NCBI GenBank assembly: GCA_907163375.1
Contig: CAJQUW010007240.1
Location: forward strand, 62,001 to 126,000
Reading direction: 5' to 3'
Length of the DNA stretch: 64,000 nucleotides
DNA from: Prostheceraeus crozeri
Taxonomy: Eukaryota; Platyhelminthes; Polycladida; Euryleptidae
Below the pieces are notes generated by a model that searched no databases, was not told the origin of the DNA, and saw only the letters and a list, made by a program, of their open reading frames with translations. Made by a program: the position numbers and the translations under genes. Position 1 is the first letter of the stretch. The number at the start of each line of letters is the position of its first letter. This document shows positions 33,881 to 42,874 of this stretch, one piece after another.

Positions 33881-35046
33881 CGTATCATCCATAACAACAA
33901 AATGGAAGGGCAAATCGCATAAACCACAATTATTTGAAATAAAAATAAACAAAACATGAAACTGATTAATAATTAATAGTTAATGGAGCCAATCAAATTT
34001 ACTTACCAACTACTCTCCACCATTAGGAAGATGCATGAAAGTGTATTGTGGCCAGTCTACAAAGAAATGTGCTATATTGACTTCATTGTCTTTGACTATA
34101 CTTTCCCCATTCACCCATGATATTTCTAATACTATAGACAATTCCAGATTTGATTTTAAAATCAGCCTTTGCTAGACGAGATCACTGTAAATAAAAAATC
34201 TGATTGAGAAGGCGGTTCGCCGAAATAGATTTTGGAATGACAAAAGAAAATTACTATCTGTGCGTCGAAAGATTAATTTAATTTTCCTCAATGAAAATAT
34301 TATTGAAATCTTTCTTTACAAATTTAGTTCATATTGCTAGAAATTGATCTAATTTTGGGAAATGGTCAAATAATATCGTGGAATGACGATTTTTGACAAA
34401 GCTTTTTCATAGGCCAAATGATGAAAATTAGCTGCCGTCTAACAATTTTTCTTGATTGAGTAGGTAACTTAATGCATGCTTCATGGCATCCTTGAGAAAT
34501 AATAGACACTGATTTGCTTGGAAGAATACATGCAAATCTCATAAAGCAGTCACAAAAAATAATAATTTTTTAAGTAATATTAAAACACCATGGGTTATGG
34601 CAAACAAATCTGAAAGTCGCTGTACCTAGATTTTTTGACAGAAACTAATATTTCGCAAATTGTATAGATTTGGACCGATGAGCATGAATTAATGACCCTA
34701 TTGAGCAAAACAATGAATTTGAATTGATAATGCTGTAGCAATATGCATAGGATAATGCATCAAAGCAAAGTTCAGACGAAATTTCAATAGTTGAATGCGA
34801 TCTCTTTCGATCAGTGTGCATAGAAGGTTTGAATTCACACCGTCATCGATGCTGGGATTAATCAAATGTTCACTGACACTAGAAGTAGGCCTACTTTGAG
34901 TTTCTCGGCAATTGTAGATGCTCTGCCGGGTGGTTCGGTGTTGCCCAAACTACCTGATGATATATTTCTAAACTTAGTGCATAATAAAATGCATTGATGC
35001 TGAAATAGCTTGCACAAGTATTATCCTCACTTATTCATCTTTGCAG
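33881..35046. other. Probable intron or upstream region of the IL-17-like gene
   Basis: AT-rich DNA without a recognisable exon. It ends in a polypyrimidine-containing acceptor TCATCTTTGCAG at 35035-35046. An upstream exon with a signal peptide must exist if the gene is functional, but I could not identify one. Confidence 0.45.
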
Positions 35047-35448
35047 GTATACTGTAATGCCTTCTGTACGGGTCAGGATCATGTCTACCTTATGAATATC
35101 TCTGATACAAAGAATATGATGGACAAGATGCTGATAAAGGCAAAAATGACACCATTGAGACCAGTAGATCCTAATTTCCCCACTGGCAAGATTGAGCTGA
35201 GATTGGTAGACAATAATTTCGCTTATGGAGATGTTTCTCAATGTCAGGAGAAATATTGGCTAGACATTAACCGTCAGCGACTACCTCCACTTATTATAAG
35301 GGCAACTTGTGAAGGTTCAAATTGCTTTAATTTATCCAGCAAGAGGTTGGTTGAAGAAGTAAGCAATCCAAATGAGGCCAACAAGGAGTTTTCTCTTATT
35401 CGAAAAGTAGTCATAATTGAACATGGTTGTCAGAATCGACCTATTTGA
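35047..35448 (+). CDS. Terminal exon of an IL-17-like cytokine gene
   Basis: The exon opens in phase 0 directly after the acceptor TTTGCAG and codes 133 residues to a TGA. It has the IL-17 pattern: a conserved tryptophan followed by a basic stretch and RLPPLIIRATCEGSNC, then a spacer, RKVVIIEHGC and a further polar tail. IL-17 proteins are secreted cystine-knot-fold dimers that signal through IL-17 receptors, and invertebrate genomes often carry many copies. The cysteines needed for the two strand-linking bonds appear present (ATC, NC, HGC plus upstream VYCNAFC). The N-terminal exon with the signal peptide was not found. Identity rests on motif recognition; a different cystine-knot protein is possible. 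Confidence 0.55.
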   Translation, partial: VYCNAFCTGQDHVYLMNISDTKNMMDKMLIKAKMTPLRPVDPNFPTGKIELRLVDNNFAYGDVSQCQEKYWLDINRQRLPPLIIRATCEGSNCFNLSSKRLVEEVSNPNEANKEFSLIRKVVIIEHGCQNRPI

Positions 35449-36678
35449 TGCATTGAATGATCATTTCATGAATTTCTTGCATGTATTTGTAATAAAGCTA
35501 CGGTTTAAAAAAGTTAGTCTTTTATTCATCGCAGTGTGCTAAGAGATGATGATTTGAAATGGCGATGCCGCTGAATAAAGTTCATCTGACTGCTTTCTAA
35601 ACATCACATTGAATGTCGAAGCTATGCAGATTCCTGCTGTAGGCCTATGGGCACATATTATGCATGATGCAGTGCAATTACTCTGCACATTGTATGCTCA
35701 TAACCATCCATCTCCACGTTAAAATGCATCGTCTTGTAATTTTGGGCCTGCAGTGAAGGACTTTACTATTAGTAAATCCGTAAAATCAAATGTTAAGTAA
35801 AATTATCAAGATTACAAAAAAATGCAAAAGAAAGCAGGCTGAAATTAAATGTCAATTAAAGTCATCACGATTGCGTGAAAAATGCAATAGATGGCAGGCT
35901 TAAATAAACATGAATTTCTTGCATGTTCGACAGAATTTACGTTTGAGACAATATAATTATACTCTACTCATGTAATAGGTGTATTTGTTGGATTTCTGCA
36001 AGACGATTATCATGCGTCTGTAAACAATTAAGCTTCATCAGTATTTTGAGTCAGGCTTATTACTCCCGTTCAGAGCCATCGCCTGGTCAAGCTTTCTAAT
36101 CTTGATGCACGTGATATTTGTTTAATCATGCATGCTCAGATCAAAAGTAAACTGACAAGTTATTTCTTCTCTTGTTAAATATATAATGAATATTTGTCAG
36201 TCAAAAAAATAAACTGAACGAGAGATAAATTTCCCCGAACTGCACAAAACATGGAGCACTTCGAAGAGTGCCGAGGAGTGTTTTGGATGTCATGATCGTA
36301 GCTGGGAGGAGAGCAGTTCAGCGAAGTTAAGTCGCTGCATAATGGCAACGAAATTCCCGTGAAAAGTCGTAAAGTCAGCTCGTTATTTGAAAGACAGACG
36401 CCATCTTTCCATCCTCACCGATACCTATGCATGCGCAAACAGTGAGTGCTAGTGTTTTGCTCAGATTCTTAATTACACATATTTGAAATGAGGATTTTCT
36501 CGTGACATACCGGCAATTAATGCTACTACAAAGAAAAAGAGGCTATCGTCAAAAAAATTAGTTTGCGAAACAATAGGGCCTATACGAGTGTTCTGGAACG
36601 CATGCAAAATAGAATGCCAAAATTCGAGTCTGCATTCAATGTCATCTTCCATCAGCAATCTGATTTACTTCTGTTATG
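35449..36678. other. Non-genic host DNA left of the Polinton
   Basis: No gene recognised. Ordinary host composition up to the target-site duplication. Short frames near 36473-36754 lack any recognised motif. Confidence 0.5.
35491..35496 (+). promoter_or_regulatory. Polyadenylation signal
   Basis: AATAAA lies 43 bp after the stop codon of the IL-17-like exon, consistent with this being the last exon. Confidence 0.55.
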
Positions 36679-36684
36679 CAGACA
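36679..36684. repeat. Target-site duplication, left
   Basis: CAGACA directly before the Polinton terminus AGTAATGG. Confidence 0.9.
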
Positions 36685-36976
36685 AGTAATGGTCAAAAGA
36701 CCGTTCCAGGACAGGACAAGTCAAAAAAAATTGGTATCTTTAAAAACGACATAAATTCATGAATTTAGTCCCTTTTTCAGGTTTTTAAGACCTGAATTCA
36801 TGAATTTAGTCCATTCAAAAAGTACCATTTTTTCAAAAAATGGTATTTTTAAAAACAACATAAATTCATGAATTTGAACCCTTTTTCAGGTTATGAAGAC
36901 CTAAATTCATAAATTTAAGCGTTTTTAAAAATACCCAGTTTTTCAAATTTTTCAAAATCTCAAATTTGAGAATTAC

Positions 36977-37010
36977 AATCGGGCGAAGCCCTAGAACCTT
37001 CGGTTCGATT
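36977..37010. repeat. Double-hairpin element 1 (left TIR)
   Basis: GGGCGAAGCCC hairpin, spacer TA, then GAACCTTCGGTTC hairpin, framed by AATCG...CGATT. The same element is at 56338-56371 in the right TIR. Confidence 0.75.
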
Positions 37011-37162
37011 TTCACCCTTAAAATCATGACCGTTCCAGGACACCGAAAATCATAAAAGTTGAAAATCTCAAATTTGAGAATTACAATTTTTACCTTGAAA
37101 ATCATGACCGTTCTAGGACACTAAAAATTATAAAAGTTGAGTATCTCAAATTTGAGAATTAC

Positions 37163-37203
37163 AATCGGGCGAAGCGCGAAGCCCTAGAACCTTCGGTTCG
37201 ATT
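37163..37203. repeat. Double-hairpin element 2 (left TIR)
   Basis: As element 1, but the first hairpin is expanded by a GCGAAGC duplication. Counterpart at 56145-56185; a degraded relative is at 47763-47800. Confidence 0.75.
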
Positions 37204-37345
37204 TTCATTGCTTAAATCATGACCGTTCAAGGTCATCTAAAACCGGACACCGAAAATCATAAAAGTTGAGAATTTCAAATTCATGAGTTTAGACGTTTTT
37301 CAGGTTTTTAAAATATATCATGTGACTAATAATATTTCTTTAAAA

Positions 37346-37669
37346 ATGGAAGAAACAAAAATGGAAGGAACTTCAGAAATGAATGAAACAAAAGTGGAAG
37401 GAACCTCAAGAATATATCCTTCGTTATCTCAATTAAAAATAAGTGAATTAAATATTGAAAAACACAAAGATAGAGTACGTTATATGAAAGATAAGGAATC
37501 CCAATTATTATTAAGATTAGAGCATTATAAAAAATTAAGAAAGAGATGGACTAAAGTTAAGAATGTAACACAAGGAATTGGCATATTCTTATCAATAAGT
37601 TTAGGTACGTTAACAATTGTTATATCTTCAGGTGTTTTAGTAATTCCAGTAGTTGCTACAGCTTTGTGA
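37346..37669 (+). pseudogene. Terminal-repeat membrane protein, truncated left copy
   Basis: Same first 107 residues as the right-end gene at 56002-55322, because it lies inside the inverted repeat. The repeat ends inside the second hydrophobic segment, and a TGA follows at once. The product would have the charged N-terminal helix and most of the membrane region but no EF-hand-like tail. ATG at 37346 follows TCTTTAAAA, the usual start context of this element. It may be a by-product of repeat expansion into the gene, or a short regulatory isoform; the sequence cannot tell. Confidence 0.65.
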
Positions 37670-37821
37670 TACAATTAGATTTTAGTTGTACGTTAGGGAA
37701 GTTGTTTTAATTCAAGCACGTCAGCACAATCACATGACGCCAAAGCATCTGGCAGCTGTTTTCAATTCTCTCTCTCCTGTCATTGTTCCGTGTGCGCTAG
37801 AAAGCAAAGTTCTCATTTGAA

Positions 37822-38520
37822 ATGTCTTCCGTCAGCAAACTAGAGAGAGAATTTTGTTGCTTCGTGGATCAAGTTGTGCCTCTTATTTCACCAGACCATA
37901 TGGATTTCTTCAAAACGATAACAGCAAATTTTATCAATGAATCACTAAGAAAAAAACAGAAGACGAGTGGAAACGAAGAAGATAAAAAGAGAGAAGTGTT
38001 TGAAATAATCCGAGATTCATTCAAGGATGTTGACAGCAGCAATTTACCTGTAATTCTCGAGAAAAAGGATATTATAAGTACATCATCGTGCATATCTTCA
38101 TTGAATAAACTCATTGGTTTTGAGAAAATTACACATCGGAATCTTCTACGCTGCTATGTTTTACAAGGAGAAGTGCTTCAGCGACTTAAGTTATTGTCTA
38201 AAATGAATTATACAAAATTCGTGAAAGAGTTGAATGAGACTCATAACATTAAATTTTCACGTTCATATATAACATTATTAATCAAATTGTTCAAAATGTC
38301 AAGACATTATCCAAATTTAGCTAATTCCTCCTTATCGATTCATTTTGTGATGAAGCATTTTACATATCTGGAAGATTTTATTGATCATGAGAAAGAAGAA
38401 GAAAAGCGAAGATTAGCGGAATCCATATTTGATTCACCCAATGTGCAACAAACTGAACAACAACCTACTGGTCTAACGCAGGAATTTGAAGACTTGGAAA
38501 TGTTGGACTCTACTTCATAA
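37822..38520 (+). CDS. Unknown 232-aa accessory protein of the Polinton
   Basis: First gene inside the left repeat. Less AT-rich than its neighbours, as is its 5' flank (37700-37820), which suggests acquisition from another source. Highly charged and helical. The central region has THRNLLRCYVLQGEVLQRLK, then a segment with FVKELNETHNIKFSRSYI and KLFKMSRHYPNLANSSL, which looks like a helix-turn-helix DNA-binding or DUF3102-like arrangement; this is an inference from pattern only. A Glu/Gln-rich C-terminal tail ends in MLDSTS. Its 3' end is part of a 113-bp repeat that continues to the protease start. No confident family match from memory. Confidence 0.6.
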   Translation: MSSVSKLEREFCCFVDQVVPLISPDHMDFFKTITANFINESLRKKQKTSGNEEDKKREVFEIIRDSFKDVDSSNLPVILEKKDIISTSSCISSLNKLIGFEKITHRNLLRCYVLQGEVLQRLKLLSKMNYTKFVKELNETHNIKFSRSYITLLIKLFKMSRHYPNLANSSLSIHFVMKHFTYLEDFIDHEKEEEKRRLAESIFDSPNVQQTEQQPTGLTQEFEDLEMLDSTS

Positions 38521-38831
38521 GTAACAAGTAGTAACATTTATTGCAACTTATTTGACTGGAGACTGAAAAGTGACAACAGTGTTGGCAATTTGGATTTCTG
38601 TTTTTCATATAAATGTTGGACTCTACTTCATAAGTAACAAGTAGTAACATTTATTGCAACTTATTTGACTGGAGACTGAAAAGTGACAACAGTGTTGGCA
38701 ATTTGGATTTCTGTTTTTCATATAAATGTTGGACTCTACTTCATAAGTAACAAGTAGTAACATTTATTGCAACTTATTTGACTGGAGACTGAAAAATGAC
38801 ATTTTCAAATTGGATTTTTGTTTCATTTAAA
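38501..38831. repeat. 113-bp tandem repeat between accessory gene and protease
   Basis: Units start TGTTGGACTCTACTTCATAA at 38501, 38614 and 38727. The first includes the stop codon of the accessory gene; the third diverges near 38797 and runs into the protease start. The duplicated segment is the intergenic spacer with the protease upstream region, so promoter or terminator elements may be present in triplicate. Confidence 0.9.
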
Positions 38832-39254
38832 ATGACTGACCTGATCGAGTTTTTTAAATTATATGGAACAGACACAACAACGAATTTTGATCTAAAGAAA
38901 ATCGCACATCAATTGGGAATAAAGAATTTTCATGTCCTAATGAGAGACGAATTACAATTGATCAAAAATAGGCCAACTGTAAATTTCATAACGAATCTTC
39001 ACACTTCAGACCAAAACGGCGTACATTGGTCAGCAGGTATCTTTAGTAAAAACGGAGATAATTATTATTTTGACTCATACGGGCTTCCACCTACGAATGA
39101 AGTAAGAGCAATACTTGGCAATGGAATTTATAATACATTTCAAATTCAAAAACCGGGAACAACTTATTGTGGTCAATTATGTCTTTATGTTTTATTTAAA
39201 TTGCAAGAAGGAGTGCCATTTCTTGATATTATGTTAGAATTGAACGAACCGTAG
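38832..39254 (+). CDS. Adenain-like cysteine protease
   Basis: 140 aa from the ATG after CATTTAAA. Upstream frame from 38796 belongs to the repeat and is not needed. The fold family is the adenovirus maturation protease (C5/Ulp1-like). Visible catalytic set: His in GVHWSAGIF, Asp in YYFDSYG, and Cys in YCGQLCLYVL with an oxyanion-hole Gln just before it. In adenoviruses and Polintons this enzyme cleaves capsid precursor proteins during virion maturation. It is coded opposite the integrase, converging with it. The stop codon lies inside a double-hairpin element (39246-39270), which may have replaced the original C-terminus. Confidence 0.85.
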   Translation: MTDLIEFFKLYGTDTTTNFDLKKIAHQLGIKNFHVLMRDELQLIKNRPTVNFITNLHTSDQNGVHWSAGIFSKNGDNYYFDSYGLPPTNEVRAILGNGIYNTFQIQKPGTTYCGQLCLYVLFKLQEGVPFLDIMLELNEP

Positions 39255-39270
39255 GTTCTATGGCTAAGCC
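39246..39270. repeat. Double-hairpin element 3 (protease stop)
   Basis: GAACCGTAGGTTC hairpin, TAT spacer, GGCTAAGCC hairpin. The TAG in the first loop is the protease stop codon. Confidence 0.65.
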
Positions 39271-39288
39271 TAATAATAATAATGATAA

Positions 39289-40665
39289 TTAAAAATCAGT
39301 TCGTTGTAATTCATTTTGATAAAAACGGCCTCTGATATCCTCATTATCTAAATCTTTAATTTCATAAGTAAACGGATAACTTTGATTTATTTTACAAATT
39401 TCAAATATCTCTTTCGTCCAGTATCCGACGAAGCCCTTTTCAAATTTGTTCTTATATTTAAATATTCGCACTCTATCTCCAATCTTGAATTTCGGCTTAC
39501 GTTTCTGCAAATTCGGATTACTCTCATTCAAATTATTATTCTCGAATATTTTCTTTCGTATTAAATCAGGGTCGTCAGAAGCATTCTTTGGGGTTTCTTC
39601 AATACCTGAATGAACTTTATTATTGTACTCTTCTACAACTCCTGGTAATATCCTCAACCATTTCTGATTTCCTTGCTGAGTAAACTTTTTGAAAATTTTA
39701 TTTTTTAACGTCCGATTGAATCTTTCTATCACTACAGCTTTTCCTGCGTTTTCAGTTGAATAAACAGTTTCAAATAGTGGCTGAACGTTTCGGTTATAAA
39801 ATTCCGACCCTTTATCAACAAACAATTTCCTTGGCTTTCTATTACTTTCTTTAAAGATTTCTTCAAACGCATATTTAACTGATAGACCACTTTTATTTTT
39901 TAAAGGTTTTACCCAAGCGTATCGTGTATATAAATCTATAACTGTCAATGCGTATTTGTAGTCAGACTTTGTCTTAGAACCTTCGGTTCGGTCCCTTTCA
40001 TTCGGCATATGAATAAGATCAGCACTCCAAATATCATCTTTATTAAATACTTTTACTTTTAATAAATATTTAGGCTTTCTATATTCTTTATGAATTTCAG
40101 ATGCATAAAAGTCTGAATTATGATTTCGAGCGTTGCTCTCAGACAGCTTTGCTGTCGTTTCATTTAAACCCTGACCGAATAATATTTTAGCTTGTAAAGC
40201 TTTCTTAACAAACATTCTTTCAATTTTTTCTCTAAATGTAGGATTTTGAATACTATCTAATTCTTGAATCATTTTCTTATCAGCTGCATGTCGAGAACTT
40301 AGATCATGATTTCGATAAGCTAAATCATGTCTATAAGCGGCGGCATCTACTCTATTTATTGGTTCTTCACCTGGTTTCGGATTATTATTCTCATCTAGTC
40401 TGATATCTAATCGAGTTCCTGGACCGGTATATGAATGACCAGGAAGATGTTTTTCTTTCGAATATTTACTCCAAATAAATCCAGGAAAGTTTTCTAATGT
40501 TTTTTGTATGTCTCCACCGAAGTGGTGTGGAACTTTGTTCTTGTCACCTCCAATATGCTGACAGTTTGAGTTTTTATTTTTGTTTAATAGATAATTTAAT
40601 AAATCTAAATTAGCAATTTTTAATTTAATTAAATTTTCTGAATTTGTGGAATTTGCGGTATCCAT
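39289..40665 (-). CDS. Integrase with an N-terminal phospholipase A2-like domain
   Basis: 458 aa. Residues about 75-135 carry a parvovirus-type phospholipase A2 signature: SYTGPGT (calcium-binding loop), EPINRVDAAAYRHDLAY with the catalytic His-Asp pair (113-114), and an HAADKKMIQ helix. Residues about 205-340 form an RNase H-fold (RVE) integrase with Asp216 in WSADLI, Asp284 in LFVDKGSEFY and Glu314 in VVIERFNRTLKNKIF; only 29 residues separate the last two. The C-terminus (KFKIGDRVRIFKYK...) is an SH3/chromo-like DNA-binding domain. The integrase inserts the linear genome and makes the 6-bp duplication. The phospholipase could breach membranes during entry. Both in one open frame is unusual unless the protein is cleaved by the protease. 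A double-hairpin insertion encodes EGSKTKS near residue 230. Confidence 0.85.
   Translation of the reverse strand: MDTANSTNSENLIKLKIANLDLLNYLLNKNKNSNCQHIGGDKNKVPHHFGGDIQKTLENFPGFIWSKYSKEKHLPGHSYTGPGTRLDIRLDENNNPKPGEEPINRVDAAAYRHDLAYRNHDLSSRHAADKKMIQELDSIQNPTFREKIERMFVKKALQAKILFGQGLNETTAKLSESNARNHNSDFYASEIHKEYRKPKYLLKVKVFNKDDIWSADLIHMPNERDRTEGSKTKSDYKYALTVIDLYTRYAWVKPLKNKSGLSVKYAFEEIFKESNRKPRKLFVDKGSEFYNRNVQPLFETVYSTENAGKAVVIERFNRTLKNKIFKKFTQQGNQKWLRILPGVVEEYNNKVHSGIEETPKNASDDPDLIRKKIFENNNLNESNPNLQKRKPKFKIGDRVRIFKYKNKFEKGFVGYWTKEIFEICKINQSYPFTYEIKDLDNEDIRGRFYQNELQRTDF
39964..39989. repeat. Double-hairpin element 4 (inside integrase)
   Basis: AGACTTTGTCT hairpin, TA, GAACCTTCGGTTC hairpin. In frame; on the minus strand it codes for EGSKTKS, close to the DGSRTKS coded by the element at 50886 in the polymerase. 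Confidence 0.65.
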
Positions 40666-40698
40666 TTTAAAAGATAAAAATAAAAGTTTTACCGAAAA

Positions 40699-40724
40699 GA
40701 ACCAAAGGTTCTGAGGTTATTACC
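40699..40724. repeat. Double-hairpin element 5 (spacer)
   Basis: GAACCAAAGGTTC hairpin, TGA, then GGTTATTACC. Lies between the integrase and the 175-aa gene and overlaps the end of the latter. Confidence 0.6.
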
Positions 40725-41247
40725 TTATCATACTAGGACTTAGATATATTCCAGAACCATCCTTAGTTTCTTTAATTTCAATTAAATCATCAACATTGTG
40801 GAGAATATTTTTAAGAACTCGTTTTCCTTCATCAACTAACTTTAATTTACTAATAAAATTATCTACTACTCCTTTTCCTTCGGGCGAAGCCCTGGAAGAC
40901 ATCTCCGATGTCCCTTCACCCCTAGCAACTTTCTCTAACTCTCTATTATGTCGTTTTTGTTCTTCTAATGCTGCCTTCTCTGATTTATTTTTATTTACTG
41001 CTTGGACAATACCAGCTGTCCCACCTGCAACACTTCCTGCTGCTGCTATGCCACCTATTATTAGTGGAATTAATGGGAGAATCCCGCCATTCTTTTCTTC
41101 TTGTAATTGAATATTCTCTATCATTGGTTTACTTATGTAATACTTTTTTTTATTAATAGTAATAGTTTTAGGGGTATTTTTGTCAACAATATTACGTAAT
41201 TTTAATTCAACAGTTTTATTATTAATATTACTTTTCGCTTGCGACAT
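40720..41247 (-). CDS. Putative minor virion protein with membrane-active segment (175 aa)
   Basis: Lys-rich N-terminus with KTITINKKKYYI. Then a glycine/alanine-rich hydrophobic segment (GGILPLIPLIIGGIAAAGSV and following), a charged coiled region, and a C-terminal GSGIYLSPS. Position between integrase and major capsid gene, and the layout of a basic part plus an amphipathic hydrophobic helix, resemble the pX/pVI-like small core and membrane-lytic proteins of Polintons and adenoviruses. That role is inferred. A double-hairpin insertion encodes GTSEMSSRASPEG around residues 112-124. Confidence 0.6.
   Translation of the reverse strand: MSQAKSNINNKTVELKLRNIVDKNTPKTITINKKKYYISKPMIENIQLQEEKNGGILPLIPLIIGGIAAAGSVAGGTAGIVQAVNKNKSEKAALEEQKRHNRELEKVARGEGTSEMSSRASPEGKGVVDNFISKLKLVDEGKRVLKNILHNVDDLIEIKETKDGSGIYLSPSMIR
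40882..40912. repeat. Double-hairpin element 6 (inside the 175-aa gene)
   Basis: GGGCGAAGCCC hairpin, spacer TGGAA, GACATCTCCGATGTC hairpin. In frame; codes for SEMSSRASP on the minus strand. Confidence 0.75.
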
Positions 41248-41365
41248 TTTTAATAAAAAAATTTTAAGTTATCAAAAAGTTAAATCTATTCTAGTTACCA
41301 AAAAATTTTAAGTTACCAAAAATTTTAATCTATTCTAGTTATGAAAAAATTTTAATTAACCTATC

Positions 41366-41399
41366 GGAGCAAAGCTCCTCTGGCTTTAGCGCTTTAGCC
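41366..41399. repeat. Double-hairpin element 7
   Basis: GGAGCAAAGCTCC hairpin, TCT, then GGCTTTAGCGCTTTAGCC hairpin, framed by ATC...GAT. Same subtype as the two insertions in the right TIR. Located just after the major capsid gene. Confidence 0.75.
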
Positions 41400-41403
41400 G
41401 ATC

Positions 41404-41430
41404 GGACCAAGGGTCCTCAGGTTATTAACC
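41404..41430. repeat. Double-hairpin element 8
   Basis: GGACCAAGGGTCC hairpin, TCA, GGTTATTAACC hairpin. Immediately follows element 7 and includes the 3' end of the major capsid gene (stop codon). Confidence 0.75.
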
Positions 41431-42759
41431 AATCCTAACCATCTTTCCATTAAGAATTTCAATAGAATATTTTGCATCTTCTAGCAATAAACCATAAGCC
41501 ATCAATGAAGTTGTGGAATCTTTCTTTTCAATATTAATTGTTACATCACAACCATTTTTAATAATATCTTCAGATTGTGCACTTAAATCGAAACAGAAAA
41601 TTGGATATAAATGTCTCCAATCTCCAGGAGTTAATTGTGGTTCAACTCCAAATTCTATACAAAGATTTCTATAAGCATCATATCCTTCCATAAATTGATT
41701 ATTGGTATCATCGAATCTTAATGGATCAATTGGATATCGAGTTTGATTTAATGAAACTTGTAAACTTCGAATTGTATTAATATGAAAAATATTATTGTTC
41801 TTATCAAAACTTGGAGAATTATTTCTTTGAAATGTTAGTAATAAATATCTTGGTGTATTCGCAGTTCTAGTAAAATGCCAGTTAAATCTTTGTTCGGAAA
41901 AAGTTACTGAACTAGCAGTTCTCTTTAGAAAATTAACTGGAATTGGTTTGTTAGTATTTAATCTTTTTGCAATAGCTGTTTCAACCTCTAAACTAGGAGT
42001 AATATGCTTAATCCACCATTCAAGTCTATCAATTTTTAAATATGCTTTTTTCCCAGTCTTACCAAAAAAGATTAATTCATTATTTGCTGTACGATGAATT
42101 ATTAATTTAAATTTTAATTGATATGATATTTTATCATAATCTAAATAACCGAATAATGGAGACAATGACCAATTTACTGTCTGTTTACTTTTTTTGTTAA
42201 ATTCACGTCTTTCTTTATATGCTTCATTATTTGTTTTATTTAAATGTTTTGCAATATTTTCTACATCTTTCGCAATTCCTGCGGCATCTGTTCCAGCGTG
42301 AGTTAAATCATCAATAATTATACCATCATTAGTATCAGGAAACCAACCTTCGATTTCATGCTTTTTATTATTTTCACCAATTGTTATAAATCTAAGCATT
42401 GTATCAATTACACCTGGGGAATCACTTATTGTTTCTATATTTTGAGTTGCAACATCTAAACGCATTTGTGTAAATAAACTTGGGAAAAAATTATTCTCTA
42501 GTGTAATATTATCGGTATCTGGTAATGGTGTTGTAAAATTAGCATCAGAATATAGAGAATATTCACAGTGCAAAAATGAATCAGGTAAATATAAATAACT
42601 CTGCTGATTATCAACTTCAAAGATTAAATCTCCTCCAGTGTTTACTCTACTGGAAGATCCGGGATTCATAGCAATTCTTATATAGTCATTCTTTTTTTGA
42701 TTGTAACTGGTGAACGGAGGATCATCTAATCTAAATTTATTTTCGATAAGCGAAGACAT
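41425..42759 (-). CDS. Major capsid protein (double jelly-roll)
   Basis: 444 aa, usual size for Polinton major capsid proteins, although much shorter than adenovirus hexon. The N-terminal block with NPGSSSRVNTGGDLIFEV and the later RYLLLTFQRNN, IHFINTIRSLQVSLNQ-like and WRHLYPIFCFDLSAQ blocks match the conserved pattern of this family. Two jelly-roll barrels are expected, forming trimers that pack as pseudo-hexameric capsomers. It is transcribed leftward with the integrase and small virion genes. Start chosen at the ATG after TTATAAAA. No internal break. The C-terminus overlaps a double-hairpin element by a few codons. Confidence 0.85.
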   Translation of the reverse strand: MSSLIENKFRLDDPPFTSYNQKKNDYIRIAMNPGSSSRVNTGGDLIFEVDNQQSYLYLPDSFLHCEYSLYSDANFTTPLPDTDNITLENNFFPSLFTQMRLDVATQNIETISDSPGVIDTMLRFITIGENNKKHEIEGWFPDTNDGIIIDDLTHAGTDAAGIAKDVENIAKHLNKTNNEAYKERREFNKKSKQTVNWSLSPLFGYLDYDKISYQLKFKLIIHRTANNELIFFGKTGKKAYLKIDRLEWWIKHITPSLEVETAIAKRLNTNKPIPVNFLKRTASSVTFSEQRFNWHFTRTANTPRYLLLTFQRNNSPSFDKNNNIFHINTIRSLQVSLNQTRYPIDPLRFDDTNNQFMEGYDAYRNLCIEFGVEPQLTPGDWRHLYPIFCFDLSAQSEDIIKNGCDVTINIEKKDSTTSLMAYGLLLEDAKYSIEILNGKMVRIG

Positions 42760-42874
42760 TTTTATAAGAAATAATTTGACTTTTTGTTTTTCTCACAGAT
42801 AGAAAAAAAATTTTTATTAAATATAATTTTAGAATTTTACTAAATATAATTTTAGAATTTTACTAAATATAATT

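Larger units (their letters stand above)
36685..37665. repeat. Polinton terminal inverted repeat, left (981 bp)
   Basis: Inverted match to 55683-56754. Shorter than the right copy mainly because it lacks two double-hairpin insertions (36 and 52 bp). The inner edge falls inside the membrane-protein reading frame, at GTAGTTGCTACAGCTTT. Shared internal features include AATTCATGAATTT palindromic words and repeated GACCGTTCCAGGACA boxes. Confidence 0.9.

Noticed and set aside
37283..37345. Upstream Met extension of the terminal-repeat protein (and equivalent at 56065)
   Set aside because: The downstream ATG follows the A-rich start context shared by the other genes; the 21 extra codons have no similarity to the array copies.
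38796..38831. Upstream Met for the protease
   Set aside because: These 12 codons belong to the 113-bp repeat, and the ATG at 38832 has the usual TTTAAA context and begins the conserved domain.
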